This document shows positions 55,019 through 63,556 of a stretch of DNA of 64,000 nt, in pieces. The stretch's first letter is position 1. Each line of letters begins with the position of its first letter. Origin of the DNA: Aliarcobacter skirrowii CCUG 10374. GTDB taxonomy: Bacteria > Campylobacterota > Campylobacteria > Campylobacterales > Arcobacteraceae. A program made the position numbers and the translations under genes. The notes below the pieces were generated by a model, which was not told the DNA's origin, did not search any database, and saw only the letters and a program-made list of their open reading frames with translations. Location: contig NZ_CP032099.1 of the NCBI RefSeq assembly GCF_003544835.1, positions 620,001-684,000 of the forward strand. The letters run 5' to 3'.

Positions 55019-56437
55019 AGCTTTTGCGTTTGGTAAATCTGTGATAGTTCCTTCATAAATCTCAGCAACCATACCAATAGATTCATGTAGTGTTGGGTGA
55101 GCATGAATTGTAAGTGCAATATCCTCTGCGTCACAATCCATCTCAAGAGCAAGAGAGATTTCACCCAAAAGCTCTCCAGCATTCTCTCCAACAATCGCTC
55201 CACCAATAAGCTGGTTTGTATCTTTATTAAAAATTAGTTTTGTAAGCCCAGTATTTGAAACATCACTTGCTAGTGCTCTTCCACTTGCACTCCAAGGAAA
55301 TGAGCTAACTTCATAGTTAATACCAGCTTTTTTAGCCTCAATTTCAGTCATACCAGCCCATGCAATTTCTGGGAAAGTATAAGCAATAGAAGGTATCTGT
55401 TTTGGTTCAAAATATACTTTATGACCAGCAATAACTTCAGCAGCTACATGCCCTTCATGTACAGCTTTGTGTGCAAGCATAGGTTGACCTATAATATCTC
55501 CAATAGCAAATATATGTGGCACTTTTGTTCGCAGTTGACTATCAACTTTGATTAATCCTTGCTCATTTACCTCTATAGAAGTATTTTCAAGACCAAGTTT
55601 ATTTCCATTTGCACTTCTTCCAAGAGCAACTAAAACTGCATCATATAAAATACCCTCTTTAGGTGCATTTTCACCTTTAAACTCTACATAAATTCCATCT
55701 TGTTTTGGAATAATACTTTGAGTTTGAGTTTTACTCATGATATTAAATCTATCTTTGTTTGCTTTTGTATAAAGTTTTATTAAATCAGCATCAGTTCCAG
55801 TCATAAGTTGCTCTCCTCGAATTGCAACATCAACTTGACTTCCCAAAGTTGAATAAACTGTACCCATCTCAAGACCGATAATTCCACCACCAAGAATTAG
55901 AAGTTTTTTAGGTACTTCTTTTACCTCTAAAGCATCTGTTGAATCCCAAATTCTAGGGTCTTCATGAGGAATAAATGACATTTTAGAGCTTTGACTTCCA
56001 GCTGCAATAATACAGTAATCAAAACTTACTTTTGTTTTTTCATCACTGTTTGTAAGAGCAACTTCAACACTATGTTCATCTAAAAATGTTGCATAACCTT
56101 GAATATGGTTTACTTTTCTCATTTTAGCCATTGCATCTAAACCACCAGTTAGTTTTTTTACAACACCACTTTTATACTCTGCAACTTTTTTTATATCAAT
56201 TTTTGGCTCTTCATAAAATATTCCAGCATTTTTTATATGTTTTGCCTCTTCAATAACCTTTGCAACATGAAGTAAAGCTTTAGAAGGAATACAACCTACA
56301 TTTAAACAAACTCCACCTAAAGTTGAGTATCTCTCAACTATAGTTGTTTCAAATCCTAAATCCGCACATCTAAAAGCAGCAGAATAACCACCAGGTCCTG
56401 CTCCTATTACTAAAACTTGAGTTTTAACTTCAGTCAT
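55004..56437 (-). CDS. lpd: dihydrolipoyl dehydrogenase (E3)
   Basis: FAD enzyme that reoxidises the lipoyl groups of AceF with NAD. The 477 residues show the FAD-binding GAGPGGYSAAFRC (12-24), redox pair in GGVCLNVGCIPSK (C44, C49), the NAD motif ILGGGIIGLEMG (about 188-199), and the C-terminal His-Glu pair HAHPTLHES (about 452-460). Third gene of the PDH operon, 9 bp after aceF. Confidence 0.96.
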   Translation of the reverse strand: MTEVKTQVLVIGAGPGGYSAAFRCADLGFETTIVERYSTLGGVCLNVGCIPSKALLHVAKVIEEAKHIKNAGIFYEEPKIDIKKVAEYKSGVVKKLTGGLDAMAKMRKVNHIQGYATFLDEHSVEVALTNSDEKTKVSFDYCIIAAGSQSSKMSFIPHEDPRIWDSTDALEVKEVPKKLLILGGGIIGLEMGTVYSTLGSQVDVAIRGEQLMTGTDADLIKLYTKANKDRFNIMSKTQTQSIIPKQDGIYVEFKGENAPKEGILYDAVLVALGRSANGNKLGLENTSIEVNEQGLIKVDSQLRTKVPHIFAIGDIIGQPMLAHKAVHEGHVAAEVIAGHKVYFEPKQIPSIAYTFPEIAWAGMTEIEAKKAGINYEVSSFPWSASGRALASDVSNTGLTKLIFNKDTNQLIGGAIVGENAGELLGEISLALEMDCDAEDIALTIHAHPTLHESIGMVAEIYEGTITDLPNAKAIKRK

Positions 56438-56446
56438 TTTAGCTCC

Positions 56447-58099
56447 TTATAGACTTAAAAGTCTTAAATCACTTAGGATTTGACTTAAAGTTGTTGTAAA
56501 TCTAGCACCATCAGCACCATCTATTACTTTATGATCATAAGATAGACTTAATGGAAGCATAAGTCTAGGTTTAAATTTTTTACCATTAAAAATTGGTTTT
56601 ATAGAAGATTTTGATACACCTAAAATTGCAACTTCTGGAGAGTTGATAATTGGTGTAAAGTATGTTCCACCAATTCCACCAAGACTTGAAATTGTAAAGC
56701 ATCCACCACTCATATCATTTGAAGTTAGTTTTCCTTCTCTTGCTTTTTGAGATAGTTGTGCTAACTCAATTGCAATCTCTTTGAAACCTTTTTTATCTAC
56801 ATCTTTAATAACAGGAACTAAAAGTCCATTTGGTGTATCAACAGCAACTCCAATATTATAATACTCTTTCATAATTAGCTCTTGTCCATCACTACTTAAG
56901 CTTGAGTTAAATTTTGGATGAAGTTTTAGAGCTTTTTCAACTGCTTTTATTATAAATACAAGAGGTGAAAGTTTGAAATCTTTTGCTTTCTCATTTTGCT
57001 CTTTTCTAAACTCTTCAAGTTCTGTAATATCAGCTTCATCAAATTGTGTAACATGAGGAGCTGAAAGATAGTTTTTGTGTAAAAATGGACCTGATACTTT
57101 TTGAACACGACTAAGCTCAACTCTTTGTACTTTTCCAAATTGTGAAAAATCAATCTCTTTTGATTCAGGAAGGTTAAATCCAAATCCAACACCTGTTGTA
57201 CTTGCTGGTTTATTTAATTGCTCTTTTACATAAGCTTTAATATCTTCAACTACAATTCTTCCTTTTGCAGCACTCCCTTTTACAAAACCTAAATCAACTC
57301 CAAACTCTCTTGCAATTTTTCTAACACTTGGACTTGCATATACCTTTGTAGCTTTTTTAGATAATACTTTACTCTCTTCTTCAATATCTGCACTTCTTGC
57401 AGCTACTTCTTGCAGCGTTGGAGTAGTAGGTGTAACTTTTTCTATTTTTGTAGGAGTAGTTGGTGCTTGAAATGCTGGAGTTGGAACTTTGTTTTCTACA
57501 ACAACAGTTTTTATTATTTTTGCGATTAAATCACCACTATTTATTTTTTGTCCAACTTCAACAAATAGTTCAATAATCTCACCACCAAATGGTGCTGGAA
57601 CATCCATAGAAGCTTTTTCTGTTTCAAGTGTTATTAAACCATGATCAGCTTCAACTATATCTCCAACTTTTACCATGATATCAATTAAATCAACATCTTT
57701 ATCAGCACCTAAATCAGGAACTCTAACCTCTTCAACAACAGATTGAATAGATTGCTCTTTTACAAATTGTGTTGGAGTTTGAGTTACAACTTCCTCTTTA
57801 ATCTCCTCTTTTTTAGAAATATTTGCTTCAGATTTAACTTCTTCATTAGAGTTCTCTTCTAAAGCTTCAACTCTAGCAATTAAATCTCCACTATTAGCTT
57901 TATCTCCAACTTTTACTAAAATCTCTTTGATAATTCCAGCATGAGTTGTAGGTACATCCATAGAAGCTTTTTCTGTCTCTAAAGTTATAAGTCCATCTTC
58001 AACTTCAACTTTATCTCCAACTTTAACCATGATATCAATTAAATCAACATCTTTATCAGCACCTAAATCAGGAATAAAAATATCATAAATTTTTGCCAT
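56447..58099 (-). CDS. aceF: pyruvate dehydrogenase E2 (dihydrolipoyl acetyltransferase)
   Basis: Core of the PDH complex. The 550 residues contain two N-terminal lipoyl domains, each with ETEKASMDVP (lipoyl-lysines K44 and K162), Pro/Thr-rich linkers, a peripheral-subunit binding domain (SPSVRKIAREFGVDLGFVKG, about 256-275) and the catalytic domain with SYDHKVIDGADGARF near the end (active-site histidine). The two lipoyl domains are almost identical over 60 bp of DNA. 10 bp after aceE, 9 bp before lpd. Confidence 0.97.
   Translation of the reverse strand: MAKIYDIFIPDLGADKDVDLIDIMVKVGDKVEVEDGLITLETEKASMDVPTTHAGIIKEILVKVGDKANSGDLIARVEALEENSNEEVKSEANISKKEEIKEEVVTQTPTQFVKEQSIQSVVEEVRVPDLGADKDVDLIDIMVKVGDIVEADHGLITLETEKASMDVPAPFGGEIIELFVEVGQKINSGDLIAKIIKTVVVENKVPTPAFQAPTTPTKIEKVTPTTPTLQEVAARSADIEEESKVLSKKATKVYASPSVRKIAREFGVDLGFVKGSAAKGRIVVEDIKAYVKEQLNKPASTTGVGFGFNLPESKEIDFSQFGKVQRVELSRVQKVSGPFLHKNYLSAPHVTQFDEADITELEEFRKEQNEKAKDFKLSPLVFIIKAVEKALKLHPKFNSSLSSDGQELIMKEYYNIGVAVDTPNGLLVPVIKDVDKKGFKEIAIELAQLSQKAREGKLTSNDMSGGCFTISSLGGIGGTYFTPIINSPEVAILGVSKSSIKPIFNGKKFKPRLMLPLSLSYDHKVIDGADGARFTTTLSQILSDLRLLSL
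57661..57720. repeat. direct repeat, copy in lipoyl domain 2 of aceF
   Basis: These 60 bases match 58015-58074 with one mismatch, 354 bp away. They encode the start of a lipoyl domain (VPDLGADKDVDLIDIMVKVG). The identity at silent sites points to gene conversion or recent duplication. Confidence 0.9.
58015..58074. repeat. direct repeat, copy in lipoyl domain 1 of aceF
   Basis: Partner of the repeat at 57661-57720; encodes IPDLGADKDVDLIDIMVKVG of the first lipoyl domain. One base differs. Confidence 0.9.
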
Positions 58100-58109
58100 T
58101 TTTTACTCC

Positions 58110-60782
58110 TTAAGCTTTTAGTGGATTGATTTTATTTGCATCAATCTCATATCTGTTTTTAGCTTCAAGAGCAACTTTTTTATCAATTTTTCCATTTCTT
58201 GCAAGTTGTGCAAGTGTTGTATAAACAATAAAATTAGTATCAACTTCAAAGAATTTTCTTAAATTTGCTCTACTATCACTTCTACCAAATCCATCTGTTC
58301 CTAGAGCTTTAAAGCTTCCTTTTACAAAAGGAGCTATTTGCTCTGAATAAGTTTTTACATAATCTGTTGCAGAGATAATAATATTATCCTCATCATCACC
58401 TAAAACAGTGTTTGCATAAGATGATTTTGGCTCTTTTTCAATATTTAAAAGATTTTCTCTCTCAACATCTTGTGCTTCTCTTGCTAATTCGTTGTAAGAA
58501 GTTACAGAGAATAGTTCACTTGAAATTCCATACTCTTTTTCTAAAATTTCTGCTGCTTTTAGAACCTCTTGGAATATTGAACCAGAACCTAAAAGTTTAA
58601 CTTTATAGTTATTTTTAGCTTCAAAAGTTTTAACTTTATAAATTCCTTTTATAATTCCCTCTTCAACACCTTTTGGCATTGCAGGTTGTGTATAGTTTTC
58701 ATTTAAAGTTGTTATATAGTAGAAGACATCCTCTTGTTTCTCTCCATACATTCTTTGCATTCCATTATGAACAATAACAGCAACTTCATACGCATAAGTT
58801 GGATCATAAGTTATACAATTTGGAACAGTATTTGCTAAAATATGAGAGTGTCCATCTTCGTGTTGTAGTCCCTCTCCATTTAGTGTAGTTCTTCCACTTG
58901 TTCCTCCAACTAAGAATCCTCTTGCTTTTTGATCTCCAGCAGCGTAACATAAATCTCCAGTTCGCTGAAATCCAAACATTGAGTAGAAGATATAAAATGG
59001 AATCATTGGACAATCATTAACTGAATATGATGTTGCAGCTGCTATCCATGAACTCATAGCTCCAAGTTCATTAATCCCCTCTTGTAGAACTTGACCTTTA
59101 ATATCCTCTTTGTAAAATGCAACTTGATCTTTATCTTGTGGAATATATTTTTGACCAACACTTGAGTAAATCCCAACTTGTCTAAACATACCTTCCATTC
59201 CAAAAGTTCTAGCTTCATCTGGAACTATTGGAACAATATTTTTTCCAATATTTTTATCTTTTAATAAAACATTTAAAACTCTTACAAATGCCATTGTTGT
59301 AGATATTTCTCTATCTGCAGTACCTTCAAGCATTGCATCAAATGCATTTAGAGCTGGAAGTTCAAGTTTATTTGAGAATTTCTCTCTTCTTTGAGGAACA
59401 TATCCACCAAGAGCAGCTCTTCTTTCTTGTAAATATTTAAACTCAGCAGAATCAGGTTCAGGTCTGTAGTATGAAAATGATTCAACTTGCTCATCTGTAA
59501 GAGGTAAATTAAATCTATCTCTAAATTGAATTAAGTTCGCAGTATCTACTTTTTTAACTTGGTGAGCAATATTCATACCCTCAGCAGCAGCTCCCATTCC
59601 ATAACCTTTTACAGTTTTTGCTAAAATTACAGTTGGTCTTCCAACAGTTTCAGTTGCTCTTTTAAATGCTGCATAAACTTTTACAGGGTCATGTCCACCA
59701 CGATTTAGTTTCCAAATATCATAATCACTCATATTTTCAACTAATTTTGCAGTCTCTGGATATTTGTTAAAGAAGTTTTCTCTTGTGTATGCTCCACCTT
59801 TTTGTTTAAAGTTTTGATACTCTCCATCAACTGTTTTTTCCATTAGTTCAAGAAGCTTTCCAGATTTATCTTTTTCTAATAAAGAGTCCCATAATCCTCC
59901 CCAAATAACTTTAAGAACTTCCCATCCAGCACCTCTAAATTGTCCTTCAAGTTCTTGAATGATTTTTCCATTTCCTCTAACTGGACCATCTAGTCTTTGT
60001 AAGTTACAGTTAATTACAAATATTAAATTATCTAATCCTTCTCTTCCAGCAAGTCCAATAGCTCCCAATGATTCAGGCTCATCAGTTTCCCCATCACCTA
60101 AAAAGCAGTAAACTTTTTGTCCACTACAATCTTTTATTCCTCTATTTGTAAGATATTTTAAAAATCTTGCTTGATAAATAGCTTGTAAAGGTCCAAGTCC
60201 CATAGAAACTGTTGGAAATTGCCAATAAGAAGGCATTAATTTTGGGTGTGGATAAGATGATAATCCATCAGCAAAAGCCTCTTGTCTAAAGTTATCCATT
60301 TGCTCTTCACTAATTCTTCCTTCAACAAAACTTCTAGCATAAATACCAGGACTTATGTGACCTTGGAAAAATATTAAATCTCCACCATCTTTATCATTTG
60401 GTGCTTTAAAAAAGTGATTAAAAGCAACATCATAAATAGTTGCAGAAGATTGAAATGATGCAATGTGACCACCAAGTTCTAAACCTTTTTTAGAAGCTCT
60501 TTGAACCATAATTTGAGCATTCCATCTAATAATAGATCTTATTTTTCTCTCAATATCCATATCTGCTGGCATTTTTGGCTCTTCATCTGTACCAATAGTA
60601 TTTATATACGCAGTTGTAGCACTATATGGAAGATGCGCACCACTTCTTCTTGATTTATCAATTAACTTCTCAAGTAAAAAATGAGCTCTCTCAACTCCTT
60701 CTTCTTCTATTATTGCCTCTAAAGCCTCCATCCATTCTTGTGTCTCTAATGGATTAATATCTTCTAAATTTAACTTTGGCAT
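58110..60782 (-). CDS. aceE: pyruvate dehydrogenase E1, homodimeric type
   Basis: Thiamine-diphosphate enzyme decarboxylating pyruvate and loading AceF. The 890 residues show HISPGIYARSFVEGR, the ThDP motif GDGETDEPES ... NLIFVINCNLQRLDGPVRGN, KTVKGYGMG and the C-terminal transketolase-like domain. This single-chain (E. coli-like) form differs from the two-chain E1. AAGGGG precedes the ATG. It heads aceE-aceF-lpd and is divergent from the lipoylation genes. Confidence 0.97.
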   Translation of the reverse strand: MPKLNLEDINPLETQEWMEALEAIIEEEGVERAHFLLEKLIDKSRRSGAHLPYSATTAYINTIGTDEEPKMPADMDIERKIRSIIRWNAQIMVQRASKKGLELGGHIASFQSSATIYDVAFNHFFKAPNDKDGGDLIFFQGHISPGIYARSFVEGRISEEQMDNFRQEAFADGLSSYPHPKLMPSYWQFPTVSMGLGPLQAIYQARFLKYLTNRGIKDCSGQKVYCFLGDGETDEPESLGAIGLAGREGLDNLIFVINCNLQRLDGPVRGNGKIIQELEGQFRGAGWEVLKVIWGGLWDSLLEKDKSGKLLELMEKTVDGEYQNFKQKGGAYTRENFFNKYPETAKLVENMSDYDIWKLNRGGHDPVKVYAAFKRATETVGRPTVILAKTVKGYGMGAAAEGMNIAHQVKKVDTANLIQFRDRFNLPLTDEQVESFSYYRPEPDSAEFKYLQERRAALGGYVPQRREKFSNKLELPALNAFDAMLEGTADREISTTMAFVRVLNVLLKDKNIGKNIVPIVPDEARTFGMEGMFRQVGIYSSVGQKYIPQDKDQVAFYKEDIKGQVLQEGINELGAMSSWIAAATSYSVNDCPMIPFYIFYSMFGFQRTGDLCYAAGDQKARGFLVGGTSGRTTLNGEGLQHEDGHSHILANTVPNCITYDPTYAYEVAVIVHNGMQRMYGEKQEDVFYYITTLNENYTQPAMPKGVEEGIIKGIYKVKTFEAKNNYKVKLLGSGSIFQEVLKAAEILEKEYGISSELFSVTSYNELAREAQDVERENLLNIEKEPKSSYANTVLGDDEDNIIISATDYVKTYSEQIAPFVKGSFKALGTDGFGRSDSRANLRKFFEVDTNFIVYTTLAQLARNGKIDKKVALEAKNRYEIDANKINPLKA

Positions 60783-60825
60783 GAAACCCCTTTTATAAAA
60801 GTTATCTTAATTTTTTAAATTAATT

Positions 60826-60854
60826 TTGAATTTTAATATAAATTAAATTATAAT
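60826..60854 (+). promoter_or_regulatory. sigma70 promoter of the lipoylation genes
   Basis: TTGAAT (60826-60831) and TATAAT (60849-60854) with a 17-bp spacer, in the 106-bp gap between divergent aceE and the LipM-like gene. TAGGAT precedes the ATG at 60889. Confidence 0.7.
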
Positions 60855-60888
60855 TCACTTATATCATATTTATTTAGGATAAAAACGA

Positions 60889-61605
60889 ATGAAATTTAAC
60901 AACAAATTTAGATTGATTATAACACAAAATCTTAATTCAAACAGCAATTCAAATATTGATAAAGCACTATTTAAATCATTTAAAAATGATTCAATACCAG
61001 TATTAAGGCTCTATACTTGGGAAGATTGTGTTACTTTAGGAGCTGGACAAAAATTAGATGATTACGAAAAGTTACAAAATAGCTACAAAAATAATATTTC
61101 TAAAAGATTAACAGGTGGTGGAGTTTTATTTCATGGTCATGATATTTCATATACAATATTAGTAAATCCAAATATGATAGAGAATAAAGATGTAAAAGAG
61201 ACATACTTCTTAATATGTCAATTTTTATTAAAGTTTTATGAAGATTTGGGTTTAAAAGCAGATTTTGCAAAAGATAATAAAGATATAGTTTTAAGTAAAA
61301 GTCCTTTTTGTCAAGTTGGATTTGAAGCTTATGATATTATAATAAACAATAGAAAAATTGGTGGAAATGCTCAAAAAAGAGCTAAAAACTGCATACTTCA
61401 GCACGGTTCTATTCCTCTTTATACAAAACAAAAAGATGAGCTTTTTGGGAATTCATTAGAGGATTTTGGTATAAGTTTGAGTTTTGAAGAGGCAAAAGAT
61501 AGATTAATAAAAGCATTTAAAACTACATTTAATGTAGAGTTTTTTGAAGATAAGTTAAATAAAGAAGAGTTAGAAATTTTAGATAGTTTAAATAAGGATA
61601 ATTAA
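60889..61605 (+). CDS. lipoate/octanoate protein ligase family, LipM-like octanoyltransferase
   Basis: Biotin/lipoate A/B ligase fold, 238 residues. RLTGGGVLFHGHDISYTI (73-90) and the lysine in RKIGGNAQKRAKNCILQHGS (155-174) mark the LplA/LipM group. It lacks LplA's C-terminal accessory domain. Cys141 in SPFCQVGFEAYD sits at the spacing of the nucleophilic cysteine of Bacillus LipM (Cys, then eight residues to the WYE/AYD turn), pointing to octanoyl transfer from octanoyl-ACP, not ATP-dependent lipoate salvage. lipA follows 2 bp later and the PDH operon is next door. No lipB is visible. Confidence 0.75.
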   Translation: MKFNNKFRLIITQNLNSNSNSNIDKALFKSFKNDSIPVLRLYTWEDCVTLGAGQKLDDYEKLQNSYKNNISKRLTGGGVLFHGHDISYTILVNPNMIENKDVKETYFLICQFLLKFYEDLGLKADFAKDNKDIVLSKSPFCQVGFEAYDIIINNRKIGGNAQKRAKNCILQHGSIPLYTKQKDELFGNSLEDFGISLSFEEAKDRLIKAFKTTFNVEFFEDKLNKEELEILDSLNKDN

Positions 61606-61607
61606 AA

Positions 61608-62489
61608 ATGACACAACAAATAGATTTTAAAGAGAGAGCAAATTTTAAAAAACCTGAGTGGTTAAGAAAAAAACTAACTCCTCATGCACAAATTGAGATG
61701 GAGAATTTACTTAAAGATGTAGGTGGACTTCATACAATTTGTCAAGAGGCAAAATGTCCAAATATTAGTGAATGTTTTGCAAATAAAAATGCTACATTTT
61801 TAATTTTGGGAAATATTTGTACAAGAAGATGTACATATTGTAATGTAACAACTGGAAAACCTCATGGTGTTGATCTAAGCGAAATTCAAAAAGTTACAAC
61901 TTCAGTATTAAGACTAGGACTTAAATTTGTAGTTATTACAAGTCCAGCAAGAGATGATTTAGCTGATGGTGGAGCAGAGCAATTTTATAGAGTAACTAAA
62001 GATATTTTAGAAAAATCTCCTCAAACAAAAGTTGAGATTTTAATTCCTGATTTTAAAGCAAATGAAGAGAGCTTAAAAAGAGTAATAGATTCAGGAGCTA
62101 CAATTATTGGACACAATGTAGAAACTGTTCCTAGCCTTTATAGAATTAGAAGAAATGGAACTTATGAGAGAAGTTTAGAGGTTTTAAGAAAGTTAAAAGA
62201 GCTTGGTGGAGATAAAATTAAAACAAAAAGTGCTTTAATGGTTGGACTTGGTGAAACAGAAGATGAGATGATTGCTGTATTTAAAGATTTGTTGAGTGTT
62301 GGTTGTAAGTTTTTAAGTATTGGTCAATATTTAGCACCTAGTGGAGATTTTGAAAAAGTTATAGAGTATGTTAAACCTGAACAGTTTAAACGATATGAAC
62401 AACTAGCCTATGATTTGGGATTTGAGTTTGTAAAAGCAAGTCCATACGCAAGAAGTTCATATATGGCTCACCAATATCTACAAGAGTAG
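61608..62489 (+). CDS. lipA: lipoyl synthase
   Basis: Radical SAM enzyme that inserts two sulfurs into protein-bound octanoate. The 293 residues have the auxiliary cluster CQEAKCPNISEC (CX4CX5C, about 44-55), the SAM cluster CTRRCTYC (CX3CX2C, about 70-77) and the C-terminal serine in ASPYARSSYMAHQY. Standard length. Separated from the LipM-like gene by 2 bp, so one transcript makes both steps. Confidence 0.97.
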   Translation: MTQQIDFKERANFKKPEWLRKKLTPHAQIEMENLLKDVGGLHTICQEAKCPNISECFANKNATFLILGNICTRRCTYCNVTTGKPHGVDLSEIQKVTTSVLRLGLKFVVITSPARDDLADGGAEQFYRVTKDILEKSPQTKVEILIPDFKANEESLKRVIDSGATIIGHNVETVPSLYRIRRNGTYERSLEVLRKLKELGGDKIKTKSALMVGLGETEDEMIAVFKDLLSVGCKFLSIGQYLAPSGDFEKVIEYVKPEQFKRYEQLAYDLGFEFVKASPYARSSYMAHQYLQE

Positions 62490-62506
62490 TTAAAATTTAA
62501 ACTCTA

Positions 62507-62531
62507 TTTATGGAGTAAATTACTCCATAAA
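62507..62531. terminator. hairpin between convergent lipA and aldolase genes
   Basis: TTTATGGAGT, a 5-base loop and ACTCCATAAA make a perfect 10-bp stem covering the aldolase stop codon, between two convergent genes. Confidence 0.6.
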
Positions 62532-63491
62532 AGATATATTTTTGAAAAACTCTCTATATTTTGTATCGCCTTCATCTCTAGCTTTCATAGCTGCTCTTGG
62601 GTGTTCATTTAGCTGACCAGTTATCATATAAGGAATACTATATCCCCAGTCAAGTTTTTTCTCTAAATCAACTATATAGTTTTCAATAAACTCTAAAACA
62701 GGCATCTGTTTATATTTTGGATTTTTCAAAAATCCTAATAGAAGTTCAAGTGGACAGTTTCCAGCACCACGTCCTAGACCTGAAACTGTAACATCAAGAA
62801 AACTTGCTCCATAAATCATAGCTTCTAAAGTATTTGCATATGCAAGCTGAAGATTGTTATGTGCATGAATTCCAACTTTTTTACCTGATTTTTCTGCAAA
62901 ACTTAGATATTTTTCTGTTAAATCTCTTATTTGTTCTGGATAAAATGATCCAAAACTATCAGCTATATAAATTACATCAACATTTGTTTTACTTAAAGCT
63001 TCTAAAACTTCGTCTAGCTCTTTTTCTGATACTTTTGAAATAGCCATAATATTTACAGTTGTTTCATATCCTTTTGCGTGAGCATCTTCTATTAATTCAA
63101 TTGCTGCTGGAATTTGGTGAATATATGTTGCAATTCTAATCATATCAACAACACTCTCATTTTTTGGTCTAAGCTCTTCTTTTAAACTTCTTCCAATATC
63201 ACTCATTACAGCAATTTTTAGATTCGTTTTGTTCTCCCCAACAACTCTTCTAATATCTTCTTCTTTACAGAAATTCCAAGCTCCATACTCTTTTTCACTC
63301 ATTAAAGTTGGAGATACATTTTTACCAATCTCCATATAATCAACACCAGCTTTTACACACATCTCATAGTGAGCTTTTACAAATTCATCACTAAAGTAAA
63401 AATTATTTACAAGTCCACCATCTCTAATAGTGCAATCAAAAACTTTTAAATCTTCTCTAACTGAAAGGATAGTTCCCTTTTTTTCCAACAT
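62520..63491 (-). CDS. HMGL-like aldolase-domain protein
   Basis: TIM-barrel protein of the HMG-CoA lyase / 4-hydroxy-2-oxovalerate aldolase superfamily, 323 residues. The opening VFDCTIRDGGLVNNFYF carries the metal Asp and catalytic Arg, IYIADSFGSFYP follows (about 176-187) and KVGIHAHNNLQLA gives the metal-binding HxH (about 211). The end (GQLNEHPRAAMKARDEGDTK) is of the kind in a conserved group found near sugar-modification or surface-polysaccharide genes. It has no pathway neighbours here, so the substrate is unknown; an orphan aldolase rather than citramalate synthase. Confidence 0.75.
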   Translation of the reverse strand: MLEKKGTILSVREDLKVFDCTIRDGGLVNNFYFSDEFVKAHYEMCVKAGVDYMEIGKNVSPTLMSEKEYGAWNFCKEEDIRRVVGENKTNLKIAVMSDIGRSLKEELRPKNESVVDMIRIATYIHQIPAAIELIEDAHAKGYETTVNIMAISKVSEKELDEVLEALSKTNVDVIYIADSFGSFYPEQIRDLTEKYLSFAEKSGKKVGIHAHNNLQLAYANTLEAMIYGASFLDVTVSGLGRGAGNCPLELLLGFLKNPKYKQMPVLEFIENYIVDLEKKLDWGYSIPYMITGQLNEHPRAAMKARDEGDTKYREFFKNISFME

Positions 63492-63556
63492 ATTATTCCT
63501 TCAAAATTTTAGTCAATTATCTTAGCAAAAGATAATAAAAAGATAAATTAATAAAA

